A stretch of DNA of 64,000 nt from Saccharomycopsis malanga (taxonomy: Eukaryota; Ascomycota; Saccharomycetes; Ascoideales; Saccharomycopsidaceae), in NCBI GenBank assembly GCA_004014935.1, contig CP025325.1:1984001-2048000 (forward strand), read 5' to 3'. The notes beneath the pieces were generated by a model. That model was given only the letters and a program-made list of their open reading frames with translations, was not told the origin of the DNA and ran no database searches. Of the stretch, positions 9,061-18,937 are shown in pieces. Within the stretch, counting starts at the first letter, position 1. The number at the start of each line of letters is the position of its first letter. The translations under genes were made by a program, and so were the position numbers.

Positions 9061-10170
9061 ATGAGCTGCTCTTGTCATAACCCTTCGTTGCAAATCACTA
9101 ACCACCAGACCATGGAACTCAAGGAGAACCCAATCAAGAAGCCTGGCCCATACGATGTCTTGATTCATCCTCGTTGTACTGGTATCTGCGGTACCGATTT
9201 ACATTTCTGGAGACATGGTGAAATTGGTGAGATGAAGTTCCTTGACAACGGTGTGATTGGTCATGAGTCTGCTGGTGACGTATTGGCAATTGGGTCCAAA
9301 GTAAAAGGTATCAAAGTTGGTGACCGTGTGGCCATTGAACCTCAAATGCCTTGCTTGGAATGTTTTTTGTGTAGAAACGGTAACTACAACTTGTGTGACA
9401 GTGTTAGATTTATAGGCATCTATCCAGACCCTGGTGCTATGCAAAGATACATTGTTCATGACTACAGATTTGTTCATAAAATGCCAGATTCCATGACATA
9501 TTCCCAAGGAGCATTGGTTGAGCCTGTATCTGTTGCATACCATGGCATTGAAAGATCTGGTCTTCAATTGGGAAAAGGTGCTTTGATTTGTGGAGCAGGT
9601 CCAATTGGATTGTCCACCTTAATTTTAGCTAAAGCACAAGGCGCAACTCCGTTAGTCATTACGGACTTGGATCCTGAAAAGTTGAAGTTCGCCAAAAAGT
9701 TGGTTCCTGAAGTCAAGACTTTCCAAATCGACGGTAAACTCAGCCCCCAGGACTCTGCCGCTCAAATCCGGAAGGTATTTGGTCCTTCCGAGTATGAACA
9801 GCCTGTAACTGTATTGGAATGTACAGGGGTGGGTGTTTCAATCATTACTGGTGCTTATGTTGTAAGAAGAAACGGCACTTTATTGGTCATTGGGGTTGGT
9901 AAGGCTACTATTGACAACTTCCCATTTATGCATTTATCCCTTGCCGAAATTGATGTCAAGTTTATTAACAGATATAACGATTCCTGGCCAGCAGTAATGA
10001 ACTTGATTTCAAACAAGGTAATCGATGTTGACGCTATGCTTACTCACACTTTCCCATTGGAAAAGGCTGACGAGGCATTGAAAACCTGCGGAAACCCTGA
10101 CATCTTTTCTGTCAAGGTACAGGTTGAAGATAATGTCGAAGCTAAACTTCCTGAGGGTTTTACCTTTTAA
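9061..10170 (+). CDS. Zinc- and NAD-dependent polyol dehydrogenase (sorbitol/xylitol/L-arabinitol type)
   Basis: 369 residues, medium-chain dehydrogenase family. Catalytic zinc ligands C43, H68, E69 and E154 are present, as are the four structural-zinc cysteines C98, C101, C104 and C112, which some sorbitol dehydrogenases lack. The Rossmann motif GAGPIG (178-183) is followed at the end of the second strand by D202, which favours NAD over NADP. The enzyme should oxidise a sugar alcohol to a ketose. The EPQMPCLECFLCRNGNYNLC segment and overall sequence are closest in my memory to fungal L-arabinitol 4-dehydrogenase and xylitol dehydrogenase; the substrate cannot be fixed by eye. An MSCSCH start precedes the usual N-terminus. 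The 5' region is rich in repeat motifs, suggesting carbon-source control. Confidence 0.88.
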   Translation: MSCSCHNPSLQITNHQTMELKENPIKKPGPYDVLIHPRCTGICGTDLHFWRHGEIGEMKFLDNGVIGHESAGDVLAIGSKVKGIKVGDRVAIEPQMPCLECFLCRNGNYNLCDSVRFIGIYPDPGAMQRYIVHDYRFVHKMPDSMTYSQGALVEPVSVAYHGIERSGLQLGKGALICGAGPIGLSTLILAKAQGATPLVITDLDPEKLKFAKKLVPEVKTFQIDGKLSPQDSAAQIRKVFGPSEYEQPVTVLECTGVGVSIITGAYVVRRNGTLLVIGVGKATIDNFPFMHLSLAEIDVKFINRYNDSWPAVMNLISNKVIDVDAMLTHTFPLEKADEALKTCGNPDIFSVKVQVEDNVEAKLPEGFTF

Positions 10171-10659
10171 TGATGTTCAGTTGCTTCTTCCTAGTAGTTT
10201 GTGCTGTTTCCTTGTATATTTTTTATAGCCTGTAATAAACTGGTACATTTTGTTTTCGAAATTTGGATAAAAGTTTTGCGTCAAAAACAGAGAAGATAAC
10301 ATTCAACAATCTGACTGGCCTCTTTTGAAGTATATTATATCCCGGCTTGCTTGGTTTAAATAGCGTACTTTGAGTATTTTTACGACTGGTAAATTTTTTA
10401 TCAACTCTACCTTTAATTTATTCGCCTAAATTTTGTATGTGCCTTTTATTATTGTTACATTTAGTTGATTTGGACTACTTTTCTAAAGTGCTATCCCTAA
10501 GCTACATAAAAATTTGGTCCGTTCTCACTTAGATTCAATATAGCCAAGCTTATTAATACGTTAGCTATTACTTAGGATGGCGTTGTGGGAAAGTCTGTAG
10601 AAAGTGTGTCATTAAAAGTCTATATAAGGTTAGGCAACTAGGATCGAGGCAGTAACTTG
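10171..10659. other. Intergenic region between convergent genes
   Basis: 3' flanks of the dehydrogenase (+) and the ENTH gene (-). I see nothing beyond AT-rich sequence and probable polyadenylation signals. Confidence 0.4.
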
Positions 10660-12477
10660 CTAGAAAACATTGTTGTATGTATAGGAGTTTCCAGTCAGGT
10701 TATTGGCTAGTCTGTCTTCTCCCGAAAAGTTGGGGCTAAGAAATGGATTAGTTTGATGTGAAATGCCTGGACTACCAAACACAGTTGTGTGGCCTTGCGC
10801 TGGAGAATTTTCAAGCAACGGGCTCAAAAATGGGTTGTTTGGATTAATGTTCTTAAATGTAGAAGAAGCTGGAGAGTAGGACTGACCATTAGCACGGATG
10901 AGGTCTTGTGGGTTTGAATAAGTAGCTGATTTCCGAGGAGCTGGGGCCACCAATGAGTTTGAAGACAGGTTATTTGAGGGAATATTGAAATTGATAGGGA
11001 TTGTCTGTGTTTGTAATTCTTTACCATTAGAAGGCTGTGAGTTTGATCTAAACTTGCGCGTTACTTTTCCCTTTACTTCCAAAGGTTCTTGCTCCTCATT
11101 TGAGCTGACACCCTTCAGATCATTGGTTCTGGTGCTATCAATCGAATTTCTACTATCATTTTGCCCATATGTGTTAGGATAAAACTTTTTACCACTGAGC
11201 ATCTCTTTCTCCAACTTTTGCTTACTATTGCTGCGGTGGAGTTTCGATGACAAGGTCACGCCCAAGGAACTAAAAGACTTGCCTCTGACTGGGCGTGTTT
11301 TGTTTTTGTTGGCCGCTCCTTGAGACCCAGAACGGCTTCTACGGAACCTTTCTTCATTATCATCTAAAAGTAGCTTCTGGTCATTATCAGGTTTCGGCTG
11401 TCCTTTTGTCAACAAGGAGGTGGAACTGGCAGTCAAAGATGAGGTTTTCAGTTTGAGTGATGAGGCTGTTTTACGGAGATTCTCCGTTATTCCTGGGGTA
11501 TCCCCTTCAGATGACACGGTGTTAGGTTTTGAAATAGAATTGGCTTTTTTTCGTAGGTTTGTTAACGAAGCAAATTTGCTATTCTTTTGAGCTGGCGTGT
11601 TCGTAACAAAATCTTTTGAAATATCTTTTTTAAGGTAATGATCATCTTCAGGGCCATTATCCAAAGTCTCTTCAAAAAAGACCTTACTAGAGCTTCCACT
11701 GAAATCATCCTGTTTGGTAAGAATTGTAGAGGGATGTGCATGGTTAGGAATAGCAACATCATTATGTAGAACACTGGAAATATCTGTATCGGCTATGCTA
11801 ACGTTTTCATCAAAATTGTCAAGTAACGAAGAAGATTGTTTTCTAGACTTTTCCTGTTCAAGGAGAGATTTGTTATCTAACAATTCAAGTAAGTCCAGTG
11901 ACTTCTTCTTAATGAGTTGACTTGCTTTGAAATCAAGATCATGGAGGCAAGAGGAATATGTAGTATTGATCTTATTGCAAATATCACCATAATGGGCATT
12001 AAATGACTTGACACTGTCTACAATCCGGTCGTCAGGAGCATGTATGAGAAGAAATTGTAAAGAAACCAAAGCTTTCAACACTATTCTATAATCATTGTGG
12101 TCTTCCGCAGGCCTCTTGGCAGTACTAATGTTAAAAGCAGCAAGATTCTTGGATAGCGAAAGCCCAGATGCTGCTTTTTTTGCACGGTCATAATATTGAA
12201 CCAATCTGTCGAACACCGTAGTCAAGATTGTTAGTCTGTAGTTGAATGATTCATTGGAATATTGCGAAAGCCGGAACAATTGATCCGGCGTGGGGCCCCA
12301 AGACTCTGTAGTTAATATATGGTCTATTAGAGTATTTATCTCATGGTTGATGTCGTCCAAATGATGGCGTGTGTCTGCAGACGACATCTGTGCGGATGAC
12401 GCGGTCCCCGAAAACGACTTTTTTGACACCGTGTTCTTAATACCTGCTAAGCTTATAGAAGAAGACAATTTCTTCAT
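10660..12477 (-). CDS. ENT5: ENTH-domain endocytic/Golgi adaptor, Ent5-like
   Basis: 605 residues from the first ATG (12477); the frame stays open upstream but has no earlier ATG. An ENTH-type helical domain occupies roughly residues 35-190, with the hallmark WGPTP segment followed by YRLTILTTVFDRLVQYYDRAKK and VLKALVSLQFLLIHAP. The remainder is low-complexity and contains two NPF motifs near the C-terminus (NNPFLSP and TNPFLSP), the ligands of EH-domain proteins. Ent5 works in clathrin transport between Golgi and endosomes. S. cerevisiae Ent5 (411 residues) has the same WGPTP start, and YDR153C is a neighbour of CPR1 and GIR2, which supports the assignment. An epsin of another subclass remains possible. 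Confidence 0.7.
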   Translation of the reverse strand: MKKLSSSISLAGIKNTVSKKSFSGTASSAQMSSADTRHHLDDINHEINTLIDHILTTESWGPTPDQLFRLSQYSNESFNYRLTILTTVFDRLVQYYDRAKKAASGLSLSKNLAAFNISTAKRPAEDHNDYRIVLKALVSLQFLLIHAPDDRIVDSVKSFNAHYGDICNKINTTYSSCLHDLDFKASQLIKKKSLDLLELLDNKSLLEQEKSRKQSSSLLDNFDENVSIADTDISSVLHNDVAIPNHAHPSTILTKQDDFSGSSSKVFFEETLDNGPEDDHYLKKDISKDFVTNTPAQKNSKFASLTNLRKKANSISKPNTVSSEGDTPGITENLRKTASSLKLKTSSLTASSTSLLTKGQPKPDNDQKLLLDDNEERFRRSRSGSQGAANKNKTRPVRGKSFSSLGVTLSSKLHRSNSKQKLEKEMLSGKKFYPNTYGQNDSRNSIDSTRTNDLKGVSSNEEQEPLEVKGKVTRKFRSNSQPSNGKELQTQTIPINFNIPSNNLSSNSLVAPAPRKSATYSNPQDLIRANGQSYSPASSTFKNINPNNPFLSPLLENSPAQGHTTVFGSPGISHQTNPFLSPNFSGEDRLANNLTGNSYTYNNVF

Positions 12478-13315
12478 GGTGTAATGTGGATGTTGATGCC
12501 TGTAATGTAGACTGTCTTTAGTGTACGACTCAAATGACTTCAAGCAAGAAGGACACTAATGTTGTCGTGTGGGCCGTTGCGTAGCGCTAAAAGGGGTGTC
12601 TCAGCCCATGTGCGGGTGTCTTTTTTTGGACCCTATTGTTTTCCTTTAGGTTGCTAGTTGCCTTGAAGGTTTCTATTTGAATAAAATATGTATTACTGTT
12701 ATGATGCATTCTTGTTGAGTTATATATAGTAATAATTTTGTTAGTGTGAACATATATGTTTTCTGCAATGATAAGTAGATAATGTAGCCCATTTGACGTT
12801 CTCTTATTATTTAGCAAATGCTCATACAATGATAAATCAGCTAACTTTTAGAGACCCTTTATAATATTGCTTGGTGCAACCAGTTTTGACTTACTCATTT
12901 ACAATTGGACGTAAAAAACACAGGTGAGTGCAACTGTCTGAAAAATAACCTAGACATAGTGTAACGCTGATTCCCCAACGCATCGGGTGTTGAAGTAGAT
13001 GTGTAAATAAGATTTCACATTATAAATAGTAAATCTACAAACAGACTAACAAATTATTATCATTCTATTGTATATAGGTGAAAAACGTGGATGTTAGCTT
13101 TTTTGGCAGCATTTCACATGTAGTTCAAACTGAATAAATCCAAAATTTCAAAGATAAAAAGTCAGAACTGCCATATCGAAATTTGTTTTAGCAATTTGAA
13201 AATATGTTGAATAGTAGCCAAGCAAACTATGCTTATTCTTTTGTTTGATCTTACATACCAAATCAAAAATCACAACGTCTATAATATATTCGCAACCAAA
13301 TAAAGAAGCTTCAAA
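12478..13315. other. Intergenic region with a diverged SINE-like copy
   Basis: No supported gene. The left part is the ENT5-like promoter, the right part the 3' flank of ACL4. A 113-bp repeat copy lies in the middle and is listed separately. Confidence 0.5.
12882..12994 (+). repeat. Diverged internal fragment of the SINE-like repeat
   Basis: Aligns with the reverse strand of 37621-37734 with small gaps. Shared exact blocks are AGTGCAACTGTCTGAAA (12927-12943) and CATCGGGTGTTGA (12981-12993), in the same order and similar spacing, with ACCTAGAC between them. The part corresponding to the B box is no longer recognisable, and similarity stops just after the second block. This proves the element at 37.5 kb is repetitive. 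Confidence 0.75.
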
Positions 13316-14479
13316 CTAACTTTCCTCAATCTCGTCTTCCCAGTTGTCTTCATTAACATCCGCGCCTTCGGTCTTGTTGGCTTTCTCGACTCTTTTCAAA
13401 GCTGTCTTGCCTCCCAACTCGTCAGTCAAGACCTTGACCTGTTCTTTTACCTCTGGGTCAGCGGTTTCGTCTGCGTATATTACTCTAGATCCATTCAGTA
13501 AAGCAACTAAGGCACTATTAACATAGTCTGTGATCTCCTGGGTGGCTCCTTCGCCCTGTTCATTGAGGTTGAGCTTCACATTATTGATGGACTCGAGTCT
13601 TTGGTAGAAGTCCTCCTGACCACCATTATTGTTTTGCAAATCGTATTGTAGGGATTTAGCAGCCAAATAGTTGCTGAAGGCTTCTACATAGAAAGGCTCC
13701 AACAAGTCGTCACTAATATCATGGATATTGGCAGAGATAGTCGCAGCAAGATCAAAAAGCCCAACCTCAACAGAAAATTTGGCCAATGTAAGCAAAGGCT
13801 GAATCAATTCTATATATTCAGCATTTGCATCTGTGAAATCAGCATCGTCTGGGTTATTCAATTTTGCATCGGCACTATCTTCCAACTGCTTTTTCTTTTC
13901 ACTGAACAAATCCCATGATTTGGAAATAAATTGTTTGGCCTCTTCTGGTTTCTGCTGGGAAATTTTGATAGACGCAAGCAACGACCAAGATTCTGGATTG
14001 TTTTGGTCCAACTCCAAAGCCTTGGCAATCAATTTTTCGCACTGTGATTCGGCCTCCGGTTCCATACATAAGTCTGTCATCCATATTTCAATCTGAGAAA
14101 ATATCCCCTGAATGAGTTTTTTCATACTAAACTGTTCATCTACCTGTTTTCCTTCTGTCTGACGGTTTGATATTATATCACAACCTTTCATAATGTATTG
14201 CAATCCATCTGATCCTCCGACAATCTGTCCAATATTGAAAAATCCGTCTACAGAGACCTCGCCTTTAGGATCCAAATCAACACTACGTGTATATATGTTG
14301 TAAGCCTCTTCCACCTGACTATTTTCCAAAAGAGTTTCGCCTAATATATTGAGATATTTGACATTGTTGATATATGATTCGTTCTTGATGTATTGTGAAA
14401 GCAATTCAAGTGCGTCTTCCGGGCTACTTTGGCCCAACAATTCCTTGGTTCGTACCACCAATTGCTCAACTTCTGACAT
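13316..14479 (-). CDS. ACL4: Acl4, dedicated assembly chaperone of ribosomal protein uL4 (Rpl4)
   Basis: 387 residues, the same length as S. cerevisiae Acl4. The protein is an all-helical TPR superhelix: repeats are visible from SPEDALELLSQYIKN through YLNILGETLLENSQVEEAYNIYTRSVDLDP to NPESWSLLASIKISQQKPEEAKQFISKSWDL. The C-terminus is acidic with EDNWEDEIEES, as in the family. Acl4 captures Rpl4 co-translationally and escorts it to nuclear pre-60S particles. The start is the first ATG. It is divergent from GIR2. A PAC-like GATGAG at 14507-14512, just upstream, fits control with ribosome biogenesis genes. In S. cerevisiae YDR161W sits beside NBP2 and CWC15, as in this window. Confidence 0.9.
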   Translation of the reverse strand: MSEVEQLVVRTKELLGQSSPEDALELLSQYIKNESYINNVKYLNILGETLLENSQVEEAYNIYTRSVDLDPKGEVSVDGFFNIGQIVGGSDGLQYIMKGCDIISNRQTEGKQVDEQFSMKKLIQGIFSQIEIWMTDLCMEPEAESQCEKLIAKALELDQNNPESWSLLASIKISQQKPEEAKQFISKSWDLFSEKKKQLEDSADAKLNNPDDADFTDANAEYIELIQPLLTLAKFSVEVGLFDLAATISANIHDISDDLLEPFYVEAFSNYLAAKSLQYDLQNNNGGQEDFYQRLESINNVKLNLNEQGEGATQEITDYVNSALVALLNGSRVIYADETADPEVKEQVKVLTDELGGKTALKRVEKANKTEGADVNEDNWEDEIEES

Positions 14480-14839
14480 TTTGACCTTAACTATGTTTCT
14501 CTATTTGATGAGAATTTTATTGATATCCATCAATTATATATAAAAGTGAAAAATCTGAAAAAAAAAAATTTAAATTTTGCTTTTTCACGTGTGAAATTTT
14601 CAGCTCTTTTTTTATGGTACTCTGGAAATGGACGTAACAATATCAAATAAGTATGATTCGACTCTACTTTCTCGTGAAGAAAAGAAAGCCTTTTTGGATT
14701 TGAAAAGAATTTACTTTGAAGTGGTTGAAATTAGTTTAAATTTAATTCATCAAATCTGAAATAAGAAAGAATCAACATTCATATAAATAAGCATTTGACA
14801 ACTTATAGAAATCATTTAATAGAGAAATATTGAAAAACA
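14480..14839. promoter_or_regulatory. Divergent promoter of ACL4 and GIR2
   Basis: Contains GATGAG (PAC core) at 14507-14512, an A/T-rich AAATTTAAATTTT stretch and CACGTG at 14586-14591 followed by TGAAATTTTC, which resembles part of the RRPE motif of ribosome-biogenesis genes. A 43-codon ORF within it is listed separately. Confidence 0.5.
14628..14759 (+). CDS. Small ORF (43 residues) upstream of GIR2, status unclear
   Basis: ATG at 14628, stop at 14757-14759. The product begins MDVTISNKYDSTLLSREEKK and continues as a strongly helical, charged/hydrophobic sequence, unlike random AT-rich translation. A stand-alone small protein, a 5' exon or a translated leader ORF of GIR2 are all possible. 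A vague resemblance to the N-terminal helix of the DASH subunit Dad3 is too weak to use as a name. Confidence 0.3.
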   Translation: MDVTISNKYDSTLLSREEKKAFLDLKRIYFEVVEISLNLIHQI

Positions 14840-15598
14840 ATGGATCCAATAGAAGAACAACGTGAGGAACTTGAGGTTCTTGAGTCAATTTATCCTGATG
14901 AGTTGCATAAAATCACAGACAAAGAATACTATATAATACTTCTATTAGACACGGAGAGCGACCGGAAATACAGACTTAAGCTCGATGTCAAATACCCACC
15001 TAAATATCCTGAGGAGCTTCCGGGTTTGAACGTCACCATACCGGACTCTGAAGATTATGAAATTGATGCCGGTGACGAAGACGAAGGAGGAGATTATGAC
15101 GACGAAGATGATTATGATGATGACGATGACAATTATGGTGACGATGACGAAAACCAGGCCCCAGTGCTGTTCTCAGAGATTGTAGAGTTTGAAAACGACG
15201 ATTTAAAAAAGTTGTTAAATAATCTATATGACGAGGCGAACGAAAACTTGGGAATGCCTTCAATTTTTGCGTTGGCGTCTTCATTGAAGGATCAGGCAGA
15301 AGAATTGTTCAGAACTAAGGTGGAAAAAGCGAAAAAAGAACACGACGAAATATTATTCAAGCAAGAAATGGAGGAACAGAAAAAGTTTCACGGTACCAAG
15401 GTCACCAGAGAATCTTTCACCGAATGGAGACTTAGATTCAGAAAAGAAATGGGATTGGACACTAGAGAGGAAGAGCGTCTTAAAAAGTTGCATGCTGGAA
15501 AGATGACCGGTAGAGAACTTTTTGAAAAGGGTCTTGGAGGTAAAGACGATGAGGATATCGCCGAAATCACAGAAGGAGTGGCAAACGTGGGTGCTTGA
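14840..15598 (+). CDS. GIR2: RWD-domain protein Gir2 (Rbg2/Gcn1 partner)
   Basis: 252 residues (265 in S. cerevisiae). The RWD domain (about residues 5-125) opens with QREELEVLESIYPDEL, the signature start of the family, and has YPPKYPEELP. It is interrupted by a very acidic insertion (about 72-112, mostly Asp/Glu). The C-terminal part, with FTEWRLRFRKEMGLDTREEE and KMTGRELFEKGL, matches the DFRP-type region that binds the GTPase Rbg2. Gir2 binds Gcn1 and modulates Gcn2 signalling at ribosomes. The start is the first ATG. YDR152W in S. cerevisiae lies next to ENT5. Confidence 0.92.
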   Translation: MDPIEEQREELEVLESIYPDELHKITDKEYYIILLLDTESDRKYRLKLDVKYPPKYPEELPGLNVTIPDSEDYEIDAGDEDEGGDYDDEDDYDDDDDNYGDDDENQAPVLFSEIVEFENDDLKKLLNNLYDEANENLGMPSIFALASSLKDQAEELFRTKVEKAKKEHDEILFKQEMEEQKKFHGTKVTRESFTEWRLRFRKEMGLDTREEERLKKLHAGKMTGRELFEKGLGGKDDEDIAEITEGVANVGA

Positions 15599-16534
15599 AG
15601 TTTGTGTTTCATCAATATTAATTTAAGGCTTCATATCATTACAATCAAATTGTAGCTTGTGCATGTTCGAAATCATATCACTGCAATGTTGGTAGGTCTT
15701 GTTAAATACTGTAATACTTGACAACAAATTACACAGAAACTTCTTGTATTGAACTTCATTAGTTCTTTTAGGTGTTATAATTTGTAAGCTCTTACTGTGA
15801 ATGTAGTTGATAACATATCTTCATTTTTTCTCATTACGTGTTTTATATGTTGTTTATGATTTCTTTTGCTATTATCGATGATTGCGTATGCACAGTGCAG
15901 TATATAATCGTTGTATATGAGCATGCTATCTTTAACAACTTGAAAAAGTTGGTAAAGAAAACTCTATCTACCTAATGTTGTGTCTTGGCCAATGCCAATC
16001 ATCAAAGGCCTGTGTGTCTAATTCTTTTTCTTCAGATACCTATACATTTTCAAACGCTTCTCTTGACACTACACTTTCTAACAAGATGAGATAAATATAC
16101 ATAACAAGGTAAAAGTTCATTACCTATGACAAATACTAGTGGATTAAAACAAGAGAAACAAAGAAAGAGATAAAAAAGAAAAACATGGAAAATGAGGAAA
16201 CTATACAATACAAGGAAAAACGCCCTTTTCAATGGATCAACCATAATTTAAAAAAAGTTGTGTTTCCTATAGAATAGATTTTGACACAGCAGATATGCGT
16301 CACCGAGTTCATTTCCATAACGCTCAATGATAATAATAATACTGGAAACAAAATAAAACGAGAAGATGCTAGAAGTGAACAAGAGTGAATAAACATGACA
16401 GAAACAAGTGAATGGAGAATTGCAAGTAAAGTAAAAAAAAGAAGTGATTAATGTCAATAAGAAGGAATATACAAATAGTGAACAATAGATATGCAAGAGA
16501 TGAATCGTATGATAAAGGATTGGATAAATAATAA
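15599..16534. other. Intergenic region between convergent genes
   Basis: 0.9 kb of AT-rich sequence between the 3' ends of GIR2 and NBP2. The right half is strongly purine-biased on the + strand (long AAAGAAA-type stretches). Open frames on the T-rich strand are low-complexity and unlikely to be genes. Confidence 0.4.
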
Positions 16535-18937
16535 TCAGGGATTCTTCAATCTAATCTTACTAAACTTTCGACTCAATGCTCTTGTAAAGCCTCTTTTTTT
16601 GTCGCCTTCGTTGCTGTTGAAGGAAGTCTGTTTTGTGTGGTTACTTATGCTTTTCATGGTCAACGATTTAGGTAACCTTGAGGTTAACAAAGAGCCTACT
16701 CCATGGCTGACTTCATTTGGAGTTGATGTCACTGGAGTTGAGGTTACTGGAGTTATACAAGCTTTGTCGAAGTCATCCGGGATCACTCGTTCGTCACTTA
16801 AGGGGGTACCTTTGTTGCTTTGATTCTGAAATTGTTTCTCAAAATCCTTAAACTCTTCATCAACCCAAAAGTCTCTATCATCATCATCAAAGTTACTATT
16901 AGAGCGGCTTGTCTCACCCAATGGTTTTTCCATGCGTTCATCATGGCTGATAAGCACACTGGTATTGGCATTTAGACTAATATTGCCAGGACCACCCAAC
17001 CCATTCATGAAATAGTTATCTTTTGACAACAAATTTGGAGGCTTGAACCTGGAAAACTCTTCTAGATCGTCATTACCGATAGAACCGCCAAAACTACGGG
17101 TCAAAGATGTAGATCGTGGTATTGACATCATTGATGACACAGTGGTCATTTTGAGGTTTATAGAGTTAGTTGACTTACTTTGTATAAGACCACTTCCAAA
17201 CAATACACTACCTCTTCTATTGATATGAGGACCTGCCACAGCAGTACCTGTCAACACAGCAGTTGTAGGAGAACCGTTTCCAAATGTTAAACTAAGATTC
17301 ATATTGGAATTCAAAGAAGAAGAAGCATGTAAACCAGATTTGCCATTGATAAGACTGTTGGATCCACTGGAGTATCCGCTGGAATTTCTCATTGAACTGT
17401 TAAAGAACAAGTTGTTATTGTTGGAAGTACTACGCTTGTGAAACCGCGGATAACTAATGGAATTTGACAAGGACAATGGAGAATCAGCACTACTATTTAC
17501 TGTATTGGAATTGGCAGAACTGACTCTGAAGATTTCAGGAAGAAACGGTTTTAATTCGGCATTATCAATTTGCAAATCAGATGTTTCAGACTCAAGCTCA
17601 TTAGAATACTTGTCGCTTCCGCTAGAGTCGGCAGTTTTATCGATTATAGGGTTGGGGGTGGTTGAACTGTTTTGTAAAAATTTTAAATAATTACTAGTGC
17701 TTAAACTTTTCCCGATACTATCATGATGTTCACTATCACTTGTTGAGGCGACTTGGTTGGATGAAACCTCCTTCTGAGGCTCTTCTTCATTCAAACTTAT
17801 ATTTGTACTTTCTCTATTCAAGGTGTAATTGCTCTCGGTATCATTTCCTAAGGATGTCATTGATCTGTTATGGTTCAATGGTGACTCGGTGATTTGCGTA
17901 GTCCTCGCATCGAAGTTCTCGTCAGTCATTTTGCTTTTAATTCCTTCTGTTGGGTGTATATTAGATTCATGAGTCAGGTCTATAGGAGAAGTAAGTTGAG
18001 ATCTGGCATTGTAGAAAATGTCTTCTTCTTCCTTAACATTCGAATCATTATCCTGTTCATTTTCCCCGTCTGTTGTAACGTTACTCTTATCTTCGTCAAC
18101 AACTTGACTGGCAGTATACAAACTACCATCTTCTTCGAAAATTAATTCCACATACTCTTCGGGAATCAAGCCTGTATTCAATGTCTCAGGATCCTCTCCA
18201 ACAAGCCAACCACCTCCGTGTCGGTATAGAATATTGATTAGTTGGCCTTCTTTCAATTCAAGTTCGTTATCATTCTCGGCCTGAAAATCAAACATTGCAA
18301 TAGCACGTTGAACTTCAGTTGGTTCAGCTTCTTGTTCCTGAGACAGGGATACTCCAGGATCTTGATAATAATTGAAATCGGTCTGATTGTAGTTGTTATA
18401 ATACGAATCCAATTGTGACGAAGATTGGTTATTGAGATAAAGCTCATAATTGGATAGGCCATAATGTAAAGAATTAGAAGCAGGATACCCAAAATCCTTT
18501 ACTGATATGAGATCATAGATCTCCATAATTGAGTTTATATCCTTTGTTATTGAATTTTTCTTGGACTTCAAATTGGAATGTATAGAACTACGTAGAGAGT
18601 TTCTCAAAGAAGGAATCATAGGAAACGAGGATCTCAGTGATTTAGCCTCCTCCTCTTTTGAATTATCTTCCTTGCCATCCACAGATATCCGAAGGTTTGA
18701 TAAGCCTGGAACATTGCCAGAAGCTCTTCTTGACGGTGCGGGTGACGTTTTCTGCTGCTGTAGAGAGATAAGTAAAGAGTCTCGGAAGGATTTCCCAGCA
18801 GACTTCCTCGAGCTCGATGATATTCTCCGTGGAACTACTGGGCGGCTCAGAGATGACGCAGTTTCACCATCAGTAGGAACCAGAAGCTGGTCTGTGCTCA
18901 CGGGCAAGGGAAGTGACACCTCGGGCGAGTCTGACAT
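16535..18937 (-). CDS. NBP2: SH3-domain protein, Nbp2 orthologue with long C-terminal extension
   Basis: 800 residues from the first ATG. One SH3 domain spans about residues 211-267 (RAIAMFDFQAENDNELELKE, then WLVGEDP with W244, and GLIPEEYVEL). This is the Nbp2/Skb5 subtype with the HGGGWLV signature. Nbp2 is an adaptor linking the phosphatase Ptc1 to MAP-kinase modules (HOG and cell-wall integrity). S. cerevisiae Nbp2 is only 236 residues; here over 500 Ser/Asn-rich residues follow the SH3, ending in a conserved-looking acidic/aromatic patch DDRDFWVDEEFKDFEKQF and a basic C-terminus with GFTRALSRKFSKIRLKNP. Position between ACL4 and CWC15, as in YDR161-163, supports orthology. The extension could bind other partners. 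Confidence 0.75.
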   Translation of the reverse strand: MSDSPEVSLPLPVSTDQLLVPTDGETASSLSRPVVPRRISSSSRKSAGKSFRDSLLISLQQQKTSPAPSRRASGNVPGLSNLRISVDGKEDNSKEEEAKSLRSSFPMIPSLRNSLRSSIHSNLKSKKNSITKDINSIMEIYDLISVKDFGYPASNSLHYGLSNYELYLNNQSSSQLDSYYNNYNQTDFNYYQDPGVSLSQEQEAEPTEVQRAIAMFDFQAENDNELELKEGQLINILYRHGGGWLVGEDPETLNTGLIPEEYVELIFEEDGSLYTASQVVDEDKSNVTTDGENEQDNDSNVKEEEDIFYNARSQLTSPIDLTHESNIHPTEGIKSKMTDENFDARTTQITESPLNHNRSMTSLGNDTESNYTLNRESTNISLNEEEPQKEVSSNQVASTSDSEHHDSIGKSLSTSNYLKFLQNSSTTPNPIIDKTADSSGSDKYSNELESETSDLQIDNAELKPFLPEIFRVSSANSNTVNSSADSPLSLSNSISYPRFHKRSTSNNNNLFFNSSMRNSSGYSSGSNSLINGKSGLHASSSLNSNMNLSLTFGNGSPTTAVLTGTAVAGPHINRRGSVLFGSGLIQSKSTNSINLKMTTVSSMMSIPRSTSLTRSFGGSIGNDDLEEFSRFKPPNLLSKDNYFMNGLGGPGNISLNANTSVLISHDERMEKPLGETSRSNSNFDDDDRDFWVDEEFKDFEKQFQNQSNKGTPLSDERVIPDDFDKACITPVTSTPVTSTPNEVSHGVGSLLTSRLPKSLTMKSISNHTKQTSFNSNEGDKKRGFTRALSRKFSKIRLKNP

